A stretch of DNA of 62,982 bases, from positions 1 through 62,982 of the forward strand of contig NZ_JAOTIF010000034.1 in NCBI RefSeq assembly GCF_025628885.1, written 5' to 3'. Below, one piece after another: positions 27,755 through 37,236 of the stretch (the first letter of the stretch is position 1; each line of letters starts with the position of its first letter). The notes under the pieces are model-generated. The model worked only from the letters and a program-made list of their open reading frames with translations. It was not told the DNA's origin and made no database searches. The position numbers were made by a program, and so were the translations under genes. The DNA comes from Paraflavisolibacter caeni. Its GTDB lineage: Bacteria; Bacteroidota; Bacteroidia; Chitinophagales; Chitinophagaceae.

Positions 27755-28246
27755 ATGCGTTTAATAAAACTGGCTATAATCAGCTTCTTTTTTTTGTTTG
27801 GAGTCATAACTCTGATCTCCTTATTAATCCCATCACAGGTAAGAATTTCTAAAGCTATCGATCTTACTTCTGATGGAGACAACGTTTTGGCACTAGTTGG
27901 CGATAAGGAAAAATGGCCACTCTGGCATCCGGCTTATGAACCAACCAATGACTCTATATATAATTCATGGATTCAACACACTTCCTGGAAAAAGATCACA
28001 CAAAATGATTCGGTTGTTATTGTTGAACTGCAACCTGAAGGCAAGAGTCCTATAATCAATGGCTGGAAGCTTTATCGCCATAACCATTCCACATCGACTA
28101 CACCTGAGACGTTACAGTGGTATATGGATTTTAAATTATCCTGGTACCCATGGCAAAAATTCAGTTCCTTATTCTATGAAGGCACGTATGGAAAAATGAT
28201 GGAAAAAGGATTGAATAACCTGAAAGAACATGCACAAATGAAATAA
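27755..28246 (+). CDS. SRPBCC-like protein with N-terminal membrane helix
   Basis: A 163-residue protein with one N-terminal membrane segment (about residues 6-26) and a domain resembling the SRPBCC/polyketide-cyclase fold: QVRISKAIDLTSDGD, EKWPLWHPAYEP, LQWYMDFKLSWYPWQKF, and a C-terminal amphipathic helix YGKMMEKGLNNLKEHA. Substrate unknown. It is 3 nt after the ABC permease and almost certainly cotranscribed with it. Confidence 0.7.
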   Translation: MRLIKLAIISFFFLFGVITLISLLIPSQVRISKAIDLTSDGDNVLALVGDKEKWPLWHPAYEPTNDSIYNSWIQHTSWKKITQNDSVVIVELQPEGKSPIINGWKLYRHNHSTSTTPETLQWYMDFKLSWYPWQKFSSLFYEGTYGKMMEKGLNNLKEHAQMK

Positions 28247-28354
28247 TAATGAAGCTTTGATATGCGCAATCAGAAAAACCAATCTAAAAATTTTAATGGT
28301 TGCTGCAACGCTTTTAAAACATTCTTTGTCAATGAAGCGATGATTTAGTATAAA

Positions 28355-28915
28355 ATGGATTATCTCCGGCTGGTAAAAGATTGTCTAAAAGAAAAGTCTG
28401 TTGCCCAACGACAGCTATACGATCATTTTGCGCCTACTATGTTAGGTGTATGTTATCGCTATACAAAATCGCTTGTGGATGCTGAAGATGTGTTGCAGGA
28501 AGGTTTTATTAAAGTATTCAAAGGCCTACACCAATACAAATTTGAAGGTGAATTGGGAGGTTGGATTCGCCGGATAATGGTAACAACTGCGATTAATTAT
28601 CTGAAAAAGAATATACGCTATCAAAGCGAATTGTTATTTTCCGAAGAAAGCCTGCACCCGGTAAGCTATGACAATCCTGAAATAAGAATAAACTCAAAAG
28701 AGCTGGCACAATTGATAAGACAATTACCAACGGGCTATCAAACCATATTTAATATGCATGCAGTGGAAGGCTATACCCATGTTGAAATAGGTCAAATTCT
28801 TGGCATACATGAAGGAACCTCGCGTTCTCAATATGCCCGGGCCCGTGCATTACTGATCTCCTGGATAGAAAAAGAAAACCCTAAATCTGATGCGTATGCA
28901 AGAACAAAATTTTGA
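28355..28915 (+). CDS. ECF-type RNA polymerase sigma factor
   Basis: A 186-residue sigma-70 family factor with region 2 (YTKSLVDAEDVLQEGFIKVF), region 2.4 (YKFEGELGGWIRRIMVTTA) and region 4 helix-turn-helix (GYTHVEIGQILGIHEGTSRS). Directs transcription of a specific regulon, commonly envelope-related. Its last 26 nt overlap the next gene, which carries a membrane helix and may act as its regulator. Confidence 0.93.
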   Translation: MDYLRLVKDCLKEKSVAQRQLYDHFAPTMLGVCYRYTKSLVDAEDVLQEGFIKVFKGLHQYKFEGELGGWIRRIMVTTAINYLKKNIRYQSELLFSEESLHPVSYDNPEIRINSKELAQLIRQLPTGYQTIFNMHAVEGYTHVEIGQILGIHEGTSRSQYARARALLISWIEKENPKSDAYARTKF

Positions 28916-30239
28916 AAAGCAGGTTCGAGAAAAGATGGATGACCTTTCTTTTGTTCCTTCCGCACCGGTATGGGAAAAAGTAGAAGAACAAATAAAAAAG
29001 AAGAAAGAGAAAAGGCGTCTTATTTTCTGGTTGCTCCCACTTATGATAGCGACAGGGTTGGGTTGGTGGCTGATTGCTGAAAATGGGTTATCTCGTTGGA
29101 ATGAACCCCTACAAGCTACTAAGCTGAAAGAAGTAAATCAACAACCCTTATCAAATCCAGGAATCGCAATACAAGTTCCGGCTAGACCTGCCAACATCAA
29201 TAATAACTCGAACAGAGGAGAACAAACTGAACATTTTACAGAAAGTAAAATTGGCAATTTGCAAAATACAAAGACCAGCAGAGAAAGTAAAAAACCACTT
29301 ATCCATCAAAAGGCTAAAGCGCCAGATATTATCGATCTTTCTTTGCCAAATGAAATTACTAATAATGGATCCGGGTTGGATGAAAGAGATGCACGCCCCG
29401 TTATTTATCCAGTTAATTTTGAATTCAATGCTGATAGTATTGCCAATGCAAGGTCTCTTAACGAAAGAGCAATACACGTTCAGGTGAAAGATAAAAGTAA
29501 AGAAGCCAAAACGCTCAATCAAAGTAAATGGCAGTTTTTATATTCTGCACAAGTTGGTATTTCTGGCATCAGTGAAGGCTTTGGAAATATTGGATCAGCA
29601 GAAATTTATTTTGATGCTTCACCCAGTATGTCCGCAGGAGGCAACACCGGGAATACACCCATTCTACCGCCTTCAACACTTAAAGCAGGTGTTGGTTTTT
29701 CCACAGGATTTGATGTAAAAAGAAAGATTAACAACCGATTGGCAGTAGTAAGCGGTCTGCATTATGCATATTATAGCAATACCATCGAGGTAGGCAGTTT
29801 AATATACAGAGACACTACTATTAGCCGTACAAATGCCAGTGTATTACAAACTTTAGCTTTTTATCGTAATGATGAAAACAAACAGGATTATACAAATCAA
29901 TACCATTTTATCCAACTTCCGATAAGTGCAGAATATAAGGTGGTGAAATCCCTGCCGCTTTATATACAGGCAGGCATAAAACTAGAGCAATTGCTTTCAA
30001 GTAATGCTTTGTTTTACAATAAATATGCAGGTGTTTATGTTGAAGACAAAGAAATGCTGGCCAAAACAGGAGTGCATTTGTTCACTGGCTTTAGCTATCT
30101 ATTCAGAAGCCAAAAGGCTTTTTCATTTGCCGTTGGACCACAATTCCAATATGGAATAACCAATTTATCAAAGAATAAAAACAATAATCAGCACCTTTAT
30201 TTTGCAGGTATTTCCACACAGTTCTTTTTAAAAAAATAA
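28890..30239 (+). CDS. Sigma-linked membrane protein with C-terminal barrel-like domain
   Basis: A 449-residue protein. Residues 1-45 are charged and cytoplasmic-like, followed by one membrane helix (RLIFWLLPLMIATGLGWWLI), a long Asn/Gln/Lys-rich linker (about 65-210), and a beta-strand-rich C-terminal domain (about 215-449) with barrel-like strands (GVGFSTGFDVKRKINNRLAVVSGLHYAYYS split across two motifs) ending in STQFFLKK. The first ATG at 28890 lies inside the sigma gene; a second ATG at 28896 is possible. The position and overlap suggest an anti-sigma or signal-transducing role; this is inferred. Confidence 0.7.
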   Translation: MRMQEQNFEKQVREKMDDLSFVPSAPVWEKVEEQIKKKKEKRRLIFWLLPLMIATGLGWWLIAENGLSRWNEPLQATKLKEVNQQPLSNPGIAIQVPARPANINNNSNRGEQTEHFTESKIGNLQNTKTSRESKKPLIHQKAKAPDIIDLSLPNEITNNGSGLDERDARPVIYPVNFEFNADSIANARSLNERAIHVQVKDKSKEAKTLNQSKWQFLYSAQVGISGISEGFGNIGSAEIYFDASPSMSAGGNTGNTPILPPSTLKAGVGFSTGFDVKRKINNRLAVVSGLHYAYYSNTIEVGSLIYRDTTISRTNASVLQTLAFYRNDENKQDYTNQYHFIQLPISAEYKVVKSLPLYIQAGIKLEQLLSSNALFYNKYAGVYVEDKEMLAKTGVHLFTGFSYLFRSQKAFSFAVGPQFQYGITNLSKNKNNNQHLYFAGISTQFFLKK

Positions 30240-30294
30240 ACGGAAGGAGCAACGCTTTTCATTAACCATTTGTCAATTGGTTAAAATAACAACC

Positions 30295-31554
30295 ATGAGA
30301 AAGCGTTTTTCTTTCGCAGTTTATTTCTCATTTTCATTTTTGACCTTATTGATCTTTTCCGGATGCTTAAAAGATCAATGTAGCAACACATATACCATAT
30401 ATTCGCCTGTTTATAAAACACTTACTCAAGTGCGGGCCGATATGAAAAGCGGTCAGCCTCAGGCGATAGAGCGTCCGGGTAAAATTTACATTCGTGGCAA
30501 TTTTATTTTCTGGAATGAGCTCAACAAAGGCATTCATATTATTGATAACAGCAATCCTGCTTCACCAAAGAACATCAGTTTTATTAAAGTACCTGGTAAT
30601 GTGGACATTGCAGTAAAAGGAAGCTATCTCTATGCAGACAATTATTCTGACCTTGTTGTATTCGACATCAGCAAGCCGACAAATGTTTTTCCTGTGAAAT
30701 TTCTGAATAAGGTATTTACAGACAGGGGAGGTTATTATTGGAGCACATCGACTAATCCAGATTCCATAATGGTGATTGTGGATTATAAACAAAAGGACAC
30801 TGTAGTAGATTGCAGCACAGCAAGTAATTGGTATGGCCGGGCTGCCATCGACGCCTTTAACACTGCTTCCGGCGCCCAGTTTTATGTAAAAAATCCTACT
30901 GGTGTTGGCGGATCCATGGCTCGTTTTGCTATTGCCAGTGATCACTTGTATAGTGTATCCTACTCACAACTTTCAGCATTTAACATCAATATACCATATG
31001 ATCCCCAATTAGCCAATATCAAACAAATTGGTTGGAATATTGAAACTATATTTCCTTTCCAGGACAAGTTGTTTATTGGCTCAAGCAACGGTATGTTTAT
31101 TTACAACATCAACGATGCAGCCAATCCGGCTTTAGTAAGTCAATTTAGCCATGTACGCAGTTGTGATCCTGTAATTGCCGATGAAAATTATGCTTATGTG
31201 ACACTGCGTTCTGGTACAGCCTGCCAGGGCTTTACTAACCAACTGGAAGTTTTGGACATTTCACAGATCACTCAGCCTTCTTTGCTGAAAACTTATGCCA
31301 TGACTAATCCTCACGGCCTGGCAAAGGATGATCAGCTTCTCTTTATTTGTGATGGGAAAGATGGGCTTAAAGTGTATGATGCGTCTGATGTAAATAATTT
31401 AAAAATAATAAAGACCATTAGTGGGTTGGAAACCTATGATGTAATTGCTTTAAACAATTTAGCAATCGTAGTTGCAAACGATGGTTTGTACCAGTTTGAT
31501 TATTCTGATCGCAATAATATCAAACAGATCAGCAGAATTACTATTCAACATTAA
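30295..31554 (+). CDS. LVIVD-repeat lipoprotein
   Basis: A 419-residue lipoprotein with signal peptide and lipobox (LLIFSGC; Cys at about residue 24). It contains beta-propeller-like LVIVD repeats (PF08309 type), for example GIHIIDNSNPASPKNISFIK, DLVVFDISKPTNVFPVKFLN, LEVLDISQITQPSLLKTYA and GLKVYDASDVNNLKIIKTIS. LVIVD proteins are surface or periplasmic propellers of unknown ligand. ATG at 30295 chosen for the signal peptide; a TTG at 30277 is in frame upstream. Follows the sigma-linked gene closely. Confidence 0.85.
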   Translation: MRKRFSFAVYFSFSFLTLLIFSGCLKDQCSNTYTIYSPVYKTLTQVRADMKSGQPQAIERPGKIYIRGNFIFWNELNKGIHIIDNSNPASPKNISFIKVPGNVDIAVKGSYLYADNYSDLVVFDISKPTNVFPVKFLNKVFTDRGGYYWSTSTNPDSIMVIVDYKQKDTVVDCSTASNWYGRAAIDAFNTASGAQFYVKNPTGVGGSMARFAIASDHLYSVSYSQLSAFNINIPYDPQLANIKQIGWNIETIFPFQDKLFIGSSNGMFIYNINDAANPALVSQFSHVRSCDPVIADENYAYVTLRSGTACQGFTNQLEVLDISQITQPSLLKTYAMTNPHGLAKDDQLLFICDGKDGLKVYDASDVNNLKIIKTISGLETYDVIALNNLAIVVANDGLYQFDYSDRNNIKQISRITIQH

Positions 31555-31564
31555 ACAATTGTTT

Positions 31565-32119
31565 ATGAGAAAGATTTTCCTAATCTCAAGCATCCTGCTA
31601 TATATTTCTGCTGCGGCACAATATTCTTTCCATTCGATAAACCAGCTCGGTATCGTTGAAGGAGAAAAAGGTACGTCTTTTCAATTGCAAACGATCAATG
31701 GATTTACCAGGAATTATTGGTTTGCAGGTGTAGGTGCGGGCTTGGATTATTATCATCAGAGAACTGTACCGGTTTTTATTGATATCCGAAGAAAAATTCT
31801 AAAGAACGAAAAATCTCCTTTCGTATATGCAGATGCAGGATTCAGCTTCCCCTGGGAGAAGCAAGATGGTGAGAGTGTATGGTATAAGGAAGAATACAAA
31901 AAAGGTAGTTATTTTGATCTTGGACTTGGTTATCAATTACCTGTTCATAAATTAGGCTCTTTTGTTTTTAGCCTTGGTTATTCAGAGAAAAGGTTACGAG
32001 AAGAAAGGTATAATGACTTTTATTTAATTTATTCCGGCGTTTACGACGGTGGAAACAATAAAAATATTATGGACTATCGCTTCCGCCGTATCTCAATAAA
32101 GGCTGGATGGCAATTCTAA
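31565..32119 (+). CDS. Small outer-membrane barrel-like protein
   Basis: A 184-residue protein with signal peptide (MRKIFLISSILLYISAAAQ) and alternating beta strands (FAGVGAGLDYYHQRTVPVFI, FDLGLGYQLPV, FVFSLGYSEKR), ending FRRISIKAGWQF with a C-terminal Phe. Family not recognised by name; barrel assignment is from pattern. The open frame extends 31 codons upstream into the previous gene, but the ATG at 31565 starts the signal peptide. Its stop overlaps the end of convergent queG by 4 nt. Last gene of the sigma-linked run. Confidence 0.7.
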   Translation: MRKIFLISSILLYISAAAQYSFHSINQLGIVEGEKGTSFQLQTINGFTRNYWFAGVGAGLDYYHQRTVPVFIDIRRKILKNEKSPFVYADAGFSFPWEKQDGESVWYKEEYKKGSYFDLGLGYQLPVHKLGSFVFSLGYSEKRLREERYNDFYLIYSGVYDGGNNKNIMDYRFRRISIKAGWQF

Positions 32120-33072
32120 GAGCTTTGAATAAACTTTAAGTTTCTCTGTACGCCCTTCAATTTAGCACGACTTATAGGGCTTCGCTTAAATATTTTCTTA
32201 AAGGCTTCTTCACTGAGTGCCTCCCAATCTTTTGTCGTAAAGTTCAGTATTTCGGGTATGGGAGAAAATTCCGGCTCCTGGTGCGGTTTACTGAAACGGT
32301 TCCAGGGACAAACATCCTGACAGATATCACAACCAAACATCCAGTTCTGAAATTTTCCTTTCATTTCTACTGGTATGACTTCATCTTTCAGTTCTATGGT
32401 AAAATAAGAAATGCACTTGCTGCCATTGATTACTTTGCCCGGAAGGATTGCATTGGTAGGACAAGCCTCAATACATTTCTGGCAACTACCACAAAAATCT
32501 TTCGCAAAAGGATCATCGTAAGCTAAATCAATATCAACTATCAAGGTGGCAATAAAAAAGAAAGAGCCACTTTGTTTTGTAATTAAGTTGCCATTGCGGC
32601 CAATCCAACCTAAACCACTACGTTGAGCCCAGGTCCGCTCCAACACAGGAGCAGAATCAACAAAACCACGACCATTGAATTCGCCAATTTTTTCCTGTAG
32701 CGCACAAATCATTTCTTTCAACTTAGCCCTGATGATTTCATGGTAATCTTTTCCCAAAGCATATTTAGAAATTTTGATCTCCTTTGAACCAGAGGCTCCA
32801 GTATCAGGAGTTAGGGTATTTTCACCAGGAAAGTAATTCTTCATCAATGTAATCACCGACCTGGCTCCGGGAACAAGCTTTGTCGGGTCGACACGGAGAT
32901 CAAAATAGTTTTCCATATACTTCATACTCCCATGCATTCCCTGTTTCAGCCAGTTTTCAAGACGTCGCGCATCTTCGTCCAATGGCTGTGCTTTGGCAAT
33001 GCCACAGAAGTCAAAGCCATGTGCGCCTGCCAATTGCTTGATCATCATACTATAGGTTGTGGCCTGATTCAT
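32116..33072 (-). CDS. queG: Epoxyqueuosine reductase
   Basis: Cobalamin- and iron-sulfur-dependent enzyme for the last step of queuosine tRNA modification. The 318-residue protein has the N-terminal DUF1730 region (KQLAGAHGFDFCGIAKAQPL) and two [4Fe-4S] motifs: FCGSCQKCIEACPTNAI and FGCDICQDVCPWNRF. DSAPVLERTWAQRSGLGWIG is the family active-site block. Length is usual for the short QueG form that lacks C-terminal HEAT repeats. Confidence 0.95.
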   Translation of the reverse strand: MNQATTYSMMIKQLAGAHGFDFCGIAKAQPLDEDARRLENWLKQGMHGSMKYMENYFDLRVDPTKLVPGARSVITLMKNYFPGENTLTPDTGASGSKEIKISKYALGKDYHEIIRAKLKEMICALQEKIGEFNGRGFVDSAPVLERTWAQRSGLGWIGRNGNLITKQSGSFFFIATLIVDIDLAYDDPFAKDFCGSCQKCIEACPTNAILPGKVINGSKCISYFTIELKDEVIPVEMKGKFQNWMFGCDICQDVCPWNRFSKPHQEPEFSPIPEILNFTTKDWEALSEEAFKKIFKRSPISRAKLKGVQRNLKFIQSS

Positions 33073-33243
33073 CCCAGTTGCAAAGTTGATATGAATAGAT
33101 CGTTTTAAACGTTAATATTTGGTAACATTCAAAACGAAAAATGTAGATTTTCCCTACGACAGAACACATGGCAATAGCATTTATAAAAATTTTTTTTAGC
33201 TATTGGCAAAATTTAAGACTTTTGCGACATCAAAACCGACTCT

Positions 33244-35247
33244 ATGAGAATAATCCTGACTTCCCTCCTGCTATGCCTATCTATTTTCTCTTTTTCCCAA
33301 AAAGATCCTGTTTTTAAATTTGGTAAAATCAATGTTGAAGACCTTCAAAAGACAGCTTACGCTATTGATAGCAGTGCCAATGCTGTTGTGATTGCAGATA
33401 TTGGCAAGTCGTCAATTGAAGGCAATAATAAAGGATGGTTTTCTCTCATTTATACCCGGCAGCGTCGTGTACATATACTTAAGAAAGGGGCCTATTCGTA
33501 TGCAGATATAGAAATTCCTCTATATAAAAGTGGAGGTGGAGAAGAAGAGTTAAGCTCCATTAAGGCTGTTACCTATAACCTGGAAAATGGAAAAATTGTT
33601 GAATCAAAGCTGGAAAAGTCGAGCATTTTTACAGACAAACTGGATAAGAACTATACTCTTAAAAAATTTACTTTTCCAAATGTTAAGGAAGGCTCTATAA
33701 TAGAATATGAGTATACTATAAAATCCGACTTTCTTACTTTTCTGCGCTCGTGGGAATTCCAGGGCAAACTTCCAAGATTGTGGAGCGAATACAACCTGGC
33801 CTTACCCAATTTCCTTGGATACGTTTTTTTAAAGAAAGGTTACCTCCCCTATTATATTGAAACAGCTAAAGAAAGGAACTCAATGTTTCATATTGTAGAT
33901 GATGGAGGCGCCCATGCAAGTGAGCGCTACACTTTCTCTTCCGGAGTTGTTGATCACAGATGGGTCATAAAAGATGTAGCAGAATTGAAAGAAGAAAGCT
34001 ATACTTCTACAATTGATAACCATATAGCATCTATTGAATTTCAACTTTCAGAATTCAGGCAGCCACTTACTCCCAAACAGATCATGAAGACCTGGCCAGA
34101 TGTCATTAAAGAACTAATGACAGACGAGGATTTTGGCAAATCCCTAACGGCTGCAAACAACTGGCTTGCTGATGAAATGAAAGCAATCATTAGTGGAGCA
34201 ACGACAGAACTGGAAAAAGCAAGAAAAATTTATAATTACCTGAAAGAGAACATTATTTGTACAGACCACAGTGCATTATATACAAAACAAACTTTAAAAA
34301 ATGTTTTTAAGAATAAAAAGGGGTCTGTTTCAGAAATTAATCTCCTACTTACGGCTATGCTACGCTACGCTGGTATTCAAGCAAATCCGATAATGCTTAG
34401 TACAAGAGAAAATGGCTATGCATATGCCATGTATCCACTTATTAGGCAATACAATTATGTAGTTTGCGAGGCTGAGATCGAAGGAAAAAAGGTAAACCTG
34501 GATGCAAGCTATTCAAGGTTGGGCTTTGGCAAATTACCAATCGATTGTTATAACGGAACCGGAAGACTGGTCAATGAATTGACTCCTTATGCTATTGAAT
34601 TTTCCGCGGATTCCCTGAAAGAATCCAAACTCACCTCAATTATTCTGACAAATGATGAAAAAGGAAACTGGGTGGGAGGAATGAATCAGACATTAGGATA
34701 TTATGAGTCCTATAATATACGCGAAAAAATAAAGTCAAAAGGCATTGAAGAACTGGTTAAGGATATGCGAAAATCATATAGCCAGGACATCGTCATGGAA
34801 ACACCTGTTTTTGACTCGTTAGAAAAATATGAGAATCCTATAGGCATACGCTATTCCTTTAAAGTAAATAGCAATGATGAAGATATTATTTACTTCAATC
34901 CCATGTTTGCGGAAGCAACCAGGGAAAATCCATTCAAGTCTGCAGACCGTATTTATCCTGTAGAAATGCCTTATACTTTCGACGAAGTCATTGTTGTTAC
35001 CATAGAAACGCCCAAAGGTTATTTAATTGATGAATTGCCCAAACCTGTAAGGGTTAAGCTGAATGAGGCAGGAGAAGGTATGTTTGAATACCTGCTTTCC
35101 GAATCTCAAGGGACGGTCTCTTTACGATCAAGAATTAAAATAAGTCGCGCCAACTTCAATCCCGAAGAGTATGATTTGCTCCGCGAGTTTTTTAACCTTA
35201 TTGTAAGCAAGCAAAGCGAGCAAATAGTATTCAAAAAAAAGAAATAA
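33244..35247 (+). CDS. DUF3857/transglutaminase-like protein, catalytically dead
   Basis: A 667-residue secreted protein: signal peptide (about residues 1-18), DUF3857 domain (to about 290), a transglutaminase-like domain (about 310-430) and a C-terminal beta domain. In the transglutaminase core the Cys-containing motif is replaced by KKGSVSEINLLL, and the His position reads QYNYVVCEAEI (Tyr). The family usually has Cys, His and Asp. The fold is kept but the triad is lost, so it probably binds rather than cleaves. It precedes an intact-looking paralogue by 32 nt. Confidence 0.85.
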   Translation: MRIILTSLLLCLSIFSFSQKDPVFKFGKINVEDLQKTAYAIDSSANAVVIADIGKSSIEGNNKGWFSLIYTRQRRVHILKKGAYSYADIEIPLYKSGGGEEELSSIKAVTYNLENGKIVESKLEKSSIFTDKLDKNYTLKKFTFPNVKEGSIIEYEYTIKSDFLTFLRSWEFQGKLPRLWSEYNLALPNFLGYVFLKKGYLPYYIETAKERNSMFHIVDDGGAHASERYTFSSGVVDHRWVIKDVAELKEESYTSTIDNHIASIEFQLSEFRQPLTPKQIMKTWPDVIKELMTDEDFGKSLTAANNWLADEMKAIISGATTELEKARKIYNYLKENIICTDHSALYTKQTLKNVFKNKKGSVSEINLLLTAMLRYAGIQANPIMLSTRENGYAYAMYPLIRQYNYVVCEAEIEGKKVNLDASYSRLGFGKLPIDCYNGTGRLVNELTPYAIEFSADSLKESKLTSIILTNDEKGNWVGGMNQTLGYYESYNIREKIKSKGIEELVKDMRKSYSQDIVMETPVFDSLEKYENPIGIRYSFKVNSNDEDIIYFNPMFAEATRENPFKSADRIYPVEMPYTFDEVIVVTIETPKGYLIDELPKPVRVKLNEAGEGMFEYLLSESQGTVSLRSRIKISRANFNPEEYDLLREFFNLIVSKQSEQIVFKKKK

Positions 35248-35279
35248 AAGGCTGCTTTAGTTTAAATATTTAAGAAATC

Positions 35280-37205
35280 ATGAGATTGTTTTTCATCTTT
35301 GCAACTACCCTTTGCTTGAACTTAATTGCTCAAGCAGGAGAAAGTCCATATGCAGTAAAATTCATTCCAGAGCACTTACTGAAAAATGCTAATATTGTTA
35401 AGAGAGCAGAAGATATCCAAATTGAAGTGGTCAACTCTGGGGAGTCCCTTTTACATTATAAATATGTTTTGACCATATTAAATGAGAATGGAGACAGGCA
35501 TGCAACACTGACCGAATGGTATGACAAGCTCCATGAGGTTCGTTCCATAGAAGGTAATTTATACGATGCTTCAGGCCAACTTCTGAAAAAAGTAAAGAAT
35601 AAGGATGTCATGGATTTGAGTGGCGTAGATAACAGCAGCCTGATGGATGACAACAGGGTTAAAGTACATAGTTTTTACTACAAAGCATATCCCTATACAA
35701 TAGAATATGAAGTAACTACAAGATTTAACCACACCTTTTATTTCCCCAAATGGATACCGCAGGAATACGAACAACTTTCAGTAGAGAACAGCAGCTTTAC
35801 TGTTATAACGCCAGCAGACTATAAAATACGATACAAGTCTTTCAATTATAAAGAGGAGCCAGTGGTCGTCACTGAAAAGAATAAGAAAAAAACAACATGG
35901 CAGGTTAAGGGAATTCCAGCAATAAAAAGCCCTTTTGCTGCACCAATGTGGAATGAAATCACACCTGCTATCTATTTGGCACCTACAGATTTTGAAGTGG
36001 AAGGGTACAAGGGCAATATGAACAGTTGGTTGGAATTTGGTAAATTCATTTATTCCTTGAAAAAAGACAGGGACCAGCTGCCTGACGAAGTGAACCAAAA
36101 AGTGCAACAAATTACAGCAGGCATTTCCAGTAATAAAGAAAAAGTAAAAGCCTTGTACCAATTTATGCAGCAGAGTACCCGTTATATCAGTATTCAGCTA
36201 GGCATTGGTGGATGGCAGCCTTTTGATGCATCATTTGTTGGCAAGAAAGGCTATGGTGATTGTAAAGCTTTATCTAACTATATGTATAGCCTTTTAAAAG
36301 CAGCTGGTATACCCTCGTACTATACATTAATCAATGCCGGTGATGATAGTGATGATAAATACCTAATGGATGCATTTCCTTCTAACCAGTTTAACCACGT
36401 TATTCTTTGTGTACCTCTTCAAAAAGATACAATGTGGCTGGAATGTACCAGCCAGTCAAAATCAGCAGGATATATGGGTGGGTTTACAGGCAACCGAAAA
36501 GCCTTATTAATTGACGAAAAAGGAGGTATACTGGTTGAAACTCCAAGGTATGGCATTAAAGAAAATACTCAAATACGTGCTATTAAAGGTATAATTGATG
36601 CAGAAGGAAATTTTACGACTAAAATAAACACATCATTCAAAGCACAACAGCAGGACGATCTGCACGAAATGCTGGCTTATCTTTCAAAAGATAAAGTAAA
36701 AAAGGTACTGAATGAGGAGTTGAACCTTTCAACTTATGATATTGTAGATTTCAAATACCAGGAAAAGAAAGACGAATTACCACAGATAGACGAGCAACTT
36801 GATTTGTTTGTCAGCAAGTTTGCTACTATTAGTGGGAAACGATTATTCATTTCTCCCAACTTGCTCAATAAAAGCACCACAAGGCTAAATACAGAGGAAG
36901 AAAGGACCTTGGATTTTGTTTTTGGTTATGAGTACAAGGATGTCGATACGATAGAAATAGAAGTTCCTCAAGGCTATGAATTGGAAGCAGCACCTCAGCC
37001 TGTTGCATTAAAAACAAAGTTTGGATCTTACAGCAGTAGTATCAAATTGAATGGAAACAAGCTTTATTACATACGTACCCGGGAACAATATTCGGGGAGA
37101 TTTCCATCAAAAGATGCAGCAGAATTAGCCAATTACTATGAAGCAATCTATAAGGCCGATAGAAGTAAGGTAGTGTTAGTGAAGAATAGCACCTCCACCC
37201 CCTAA
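35280..37205 (+). CDS. DUF3857/transglutaminase-like protein, intact triad
   Basis: A 641-residue secreted protein with signal peptide (MRLFFIFATTLCLNLIAQAG), DUF3857 domain and transglutaminase core. The core has the Cys motif KKGYGDCKALSNYM, a His in SNQFNHVILC, and an acidic residue in MWLECTSQS, the expected catalytic triad order. A C-terminal DUF3858-like beta segment follows. It is a tandem paralogue of the preceding gene; together they could form a catalytic/non-catalytic pair in the periplasm. Substrate unknown. Confidence 0.85.
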   Translation: MRLFFIFATTLCLNLIAQAGESPYAVKFIPEHLLKNANIVKRAEDIQIEVVNSGESLLHYKYVLTILNENGDRHATLTEWYDKLHEVRSIEGNLYDASGQLLKKVKNKDVMDLSGVDNSSLMDDNRVKVHSFYYKAYPYTIEYEVTTRFNHTFYFPKWIPQEYEQLSVENSSFTVITPADYKIRYKSFNYKEEPVVVTEKNKKKTTWQVKGIPAIKSPFAAPMWNEITPAIYLAPTDFEVEGYKGNMNSWLEFGKFIYSLKKDRDQLPDEVNQKVQQITAGISSNKEKVKALYQFMQQSTRYISIQLGIGGWQPFDASFVGKKGYGDCKALSNYMYSLLKAAGIPSYYTLINAGDDSDDKYLMDAFPSNQFNHVILCVPLQKDTMWLECTSQSKSAGYMGGFTGNRKALLIDEKGGILVETPRYGIKENTQIRAIKGIIDAEGNFTTKINTSFKAQQQDDLHEMLAYLSKDKVKKVLNEELNLSTYDIVDFKYQEKKDELPQIDEQLDLFVSKFATISGKRLFISPNLLNKSTTRLNTEEERTLDFVFGYEYKDVDTIEIEVPQGYELEAAPQPVALKTKFGSYSSSIKLNGNKLYYIRTREQYSGRFPSKDAAELANYYEAIYKADRSKVVLVKNSTSTP

Positions 37206-37236
37206 ACGGGTTGGAGGTTTGCTATCCCCATAGTAT

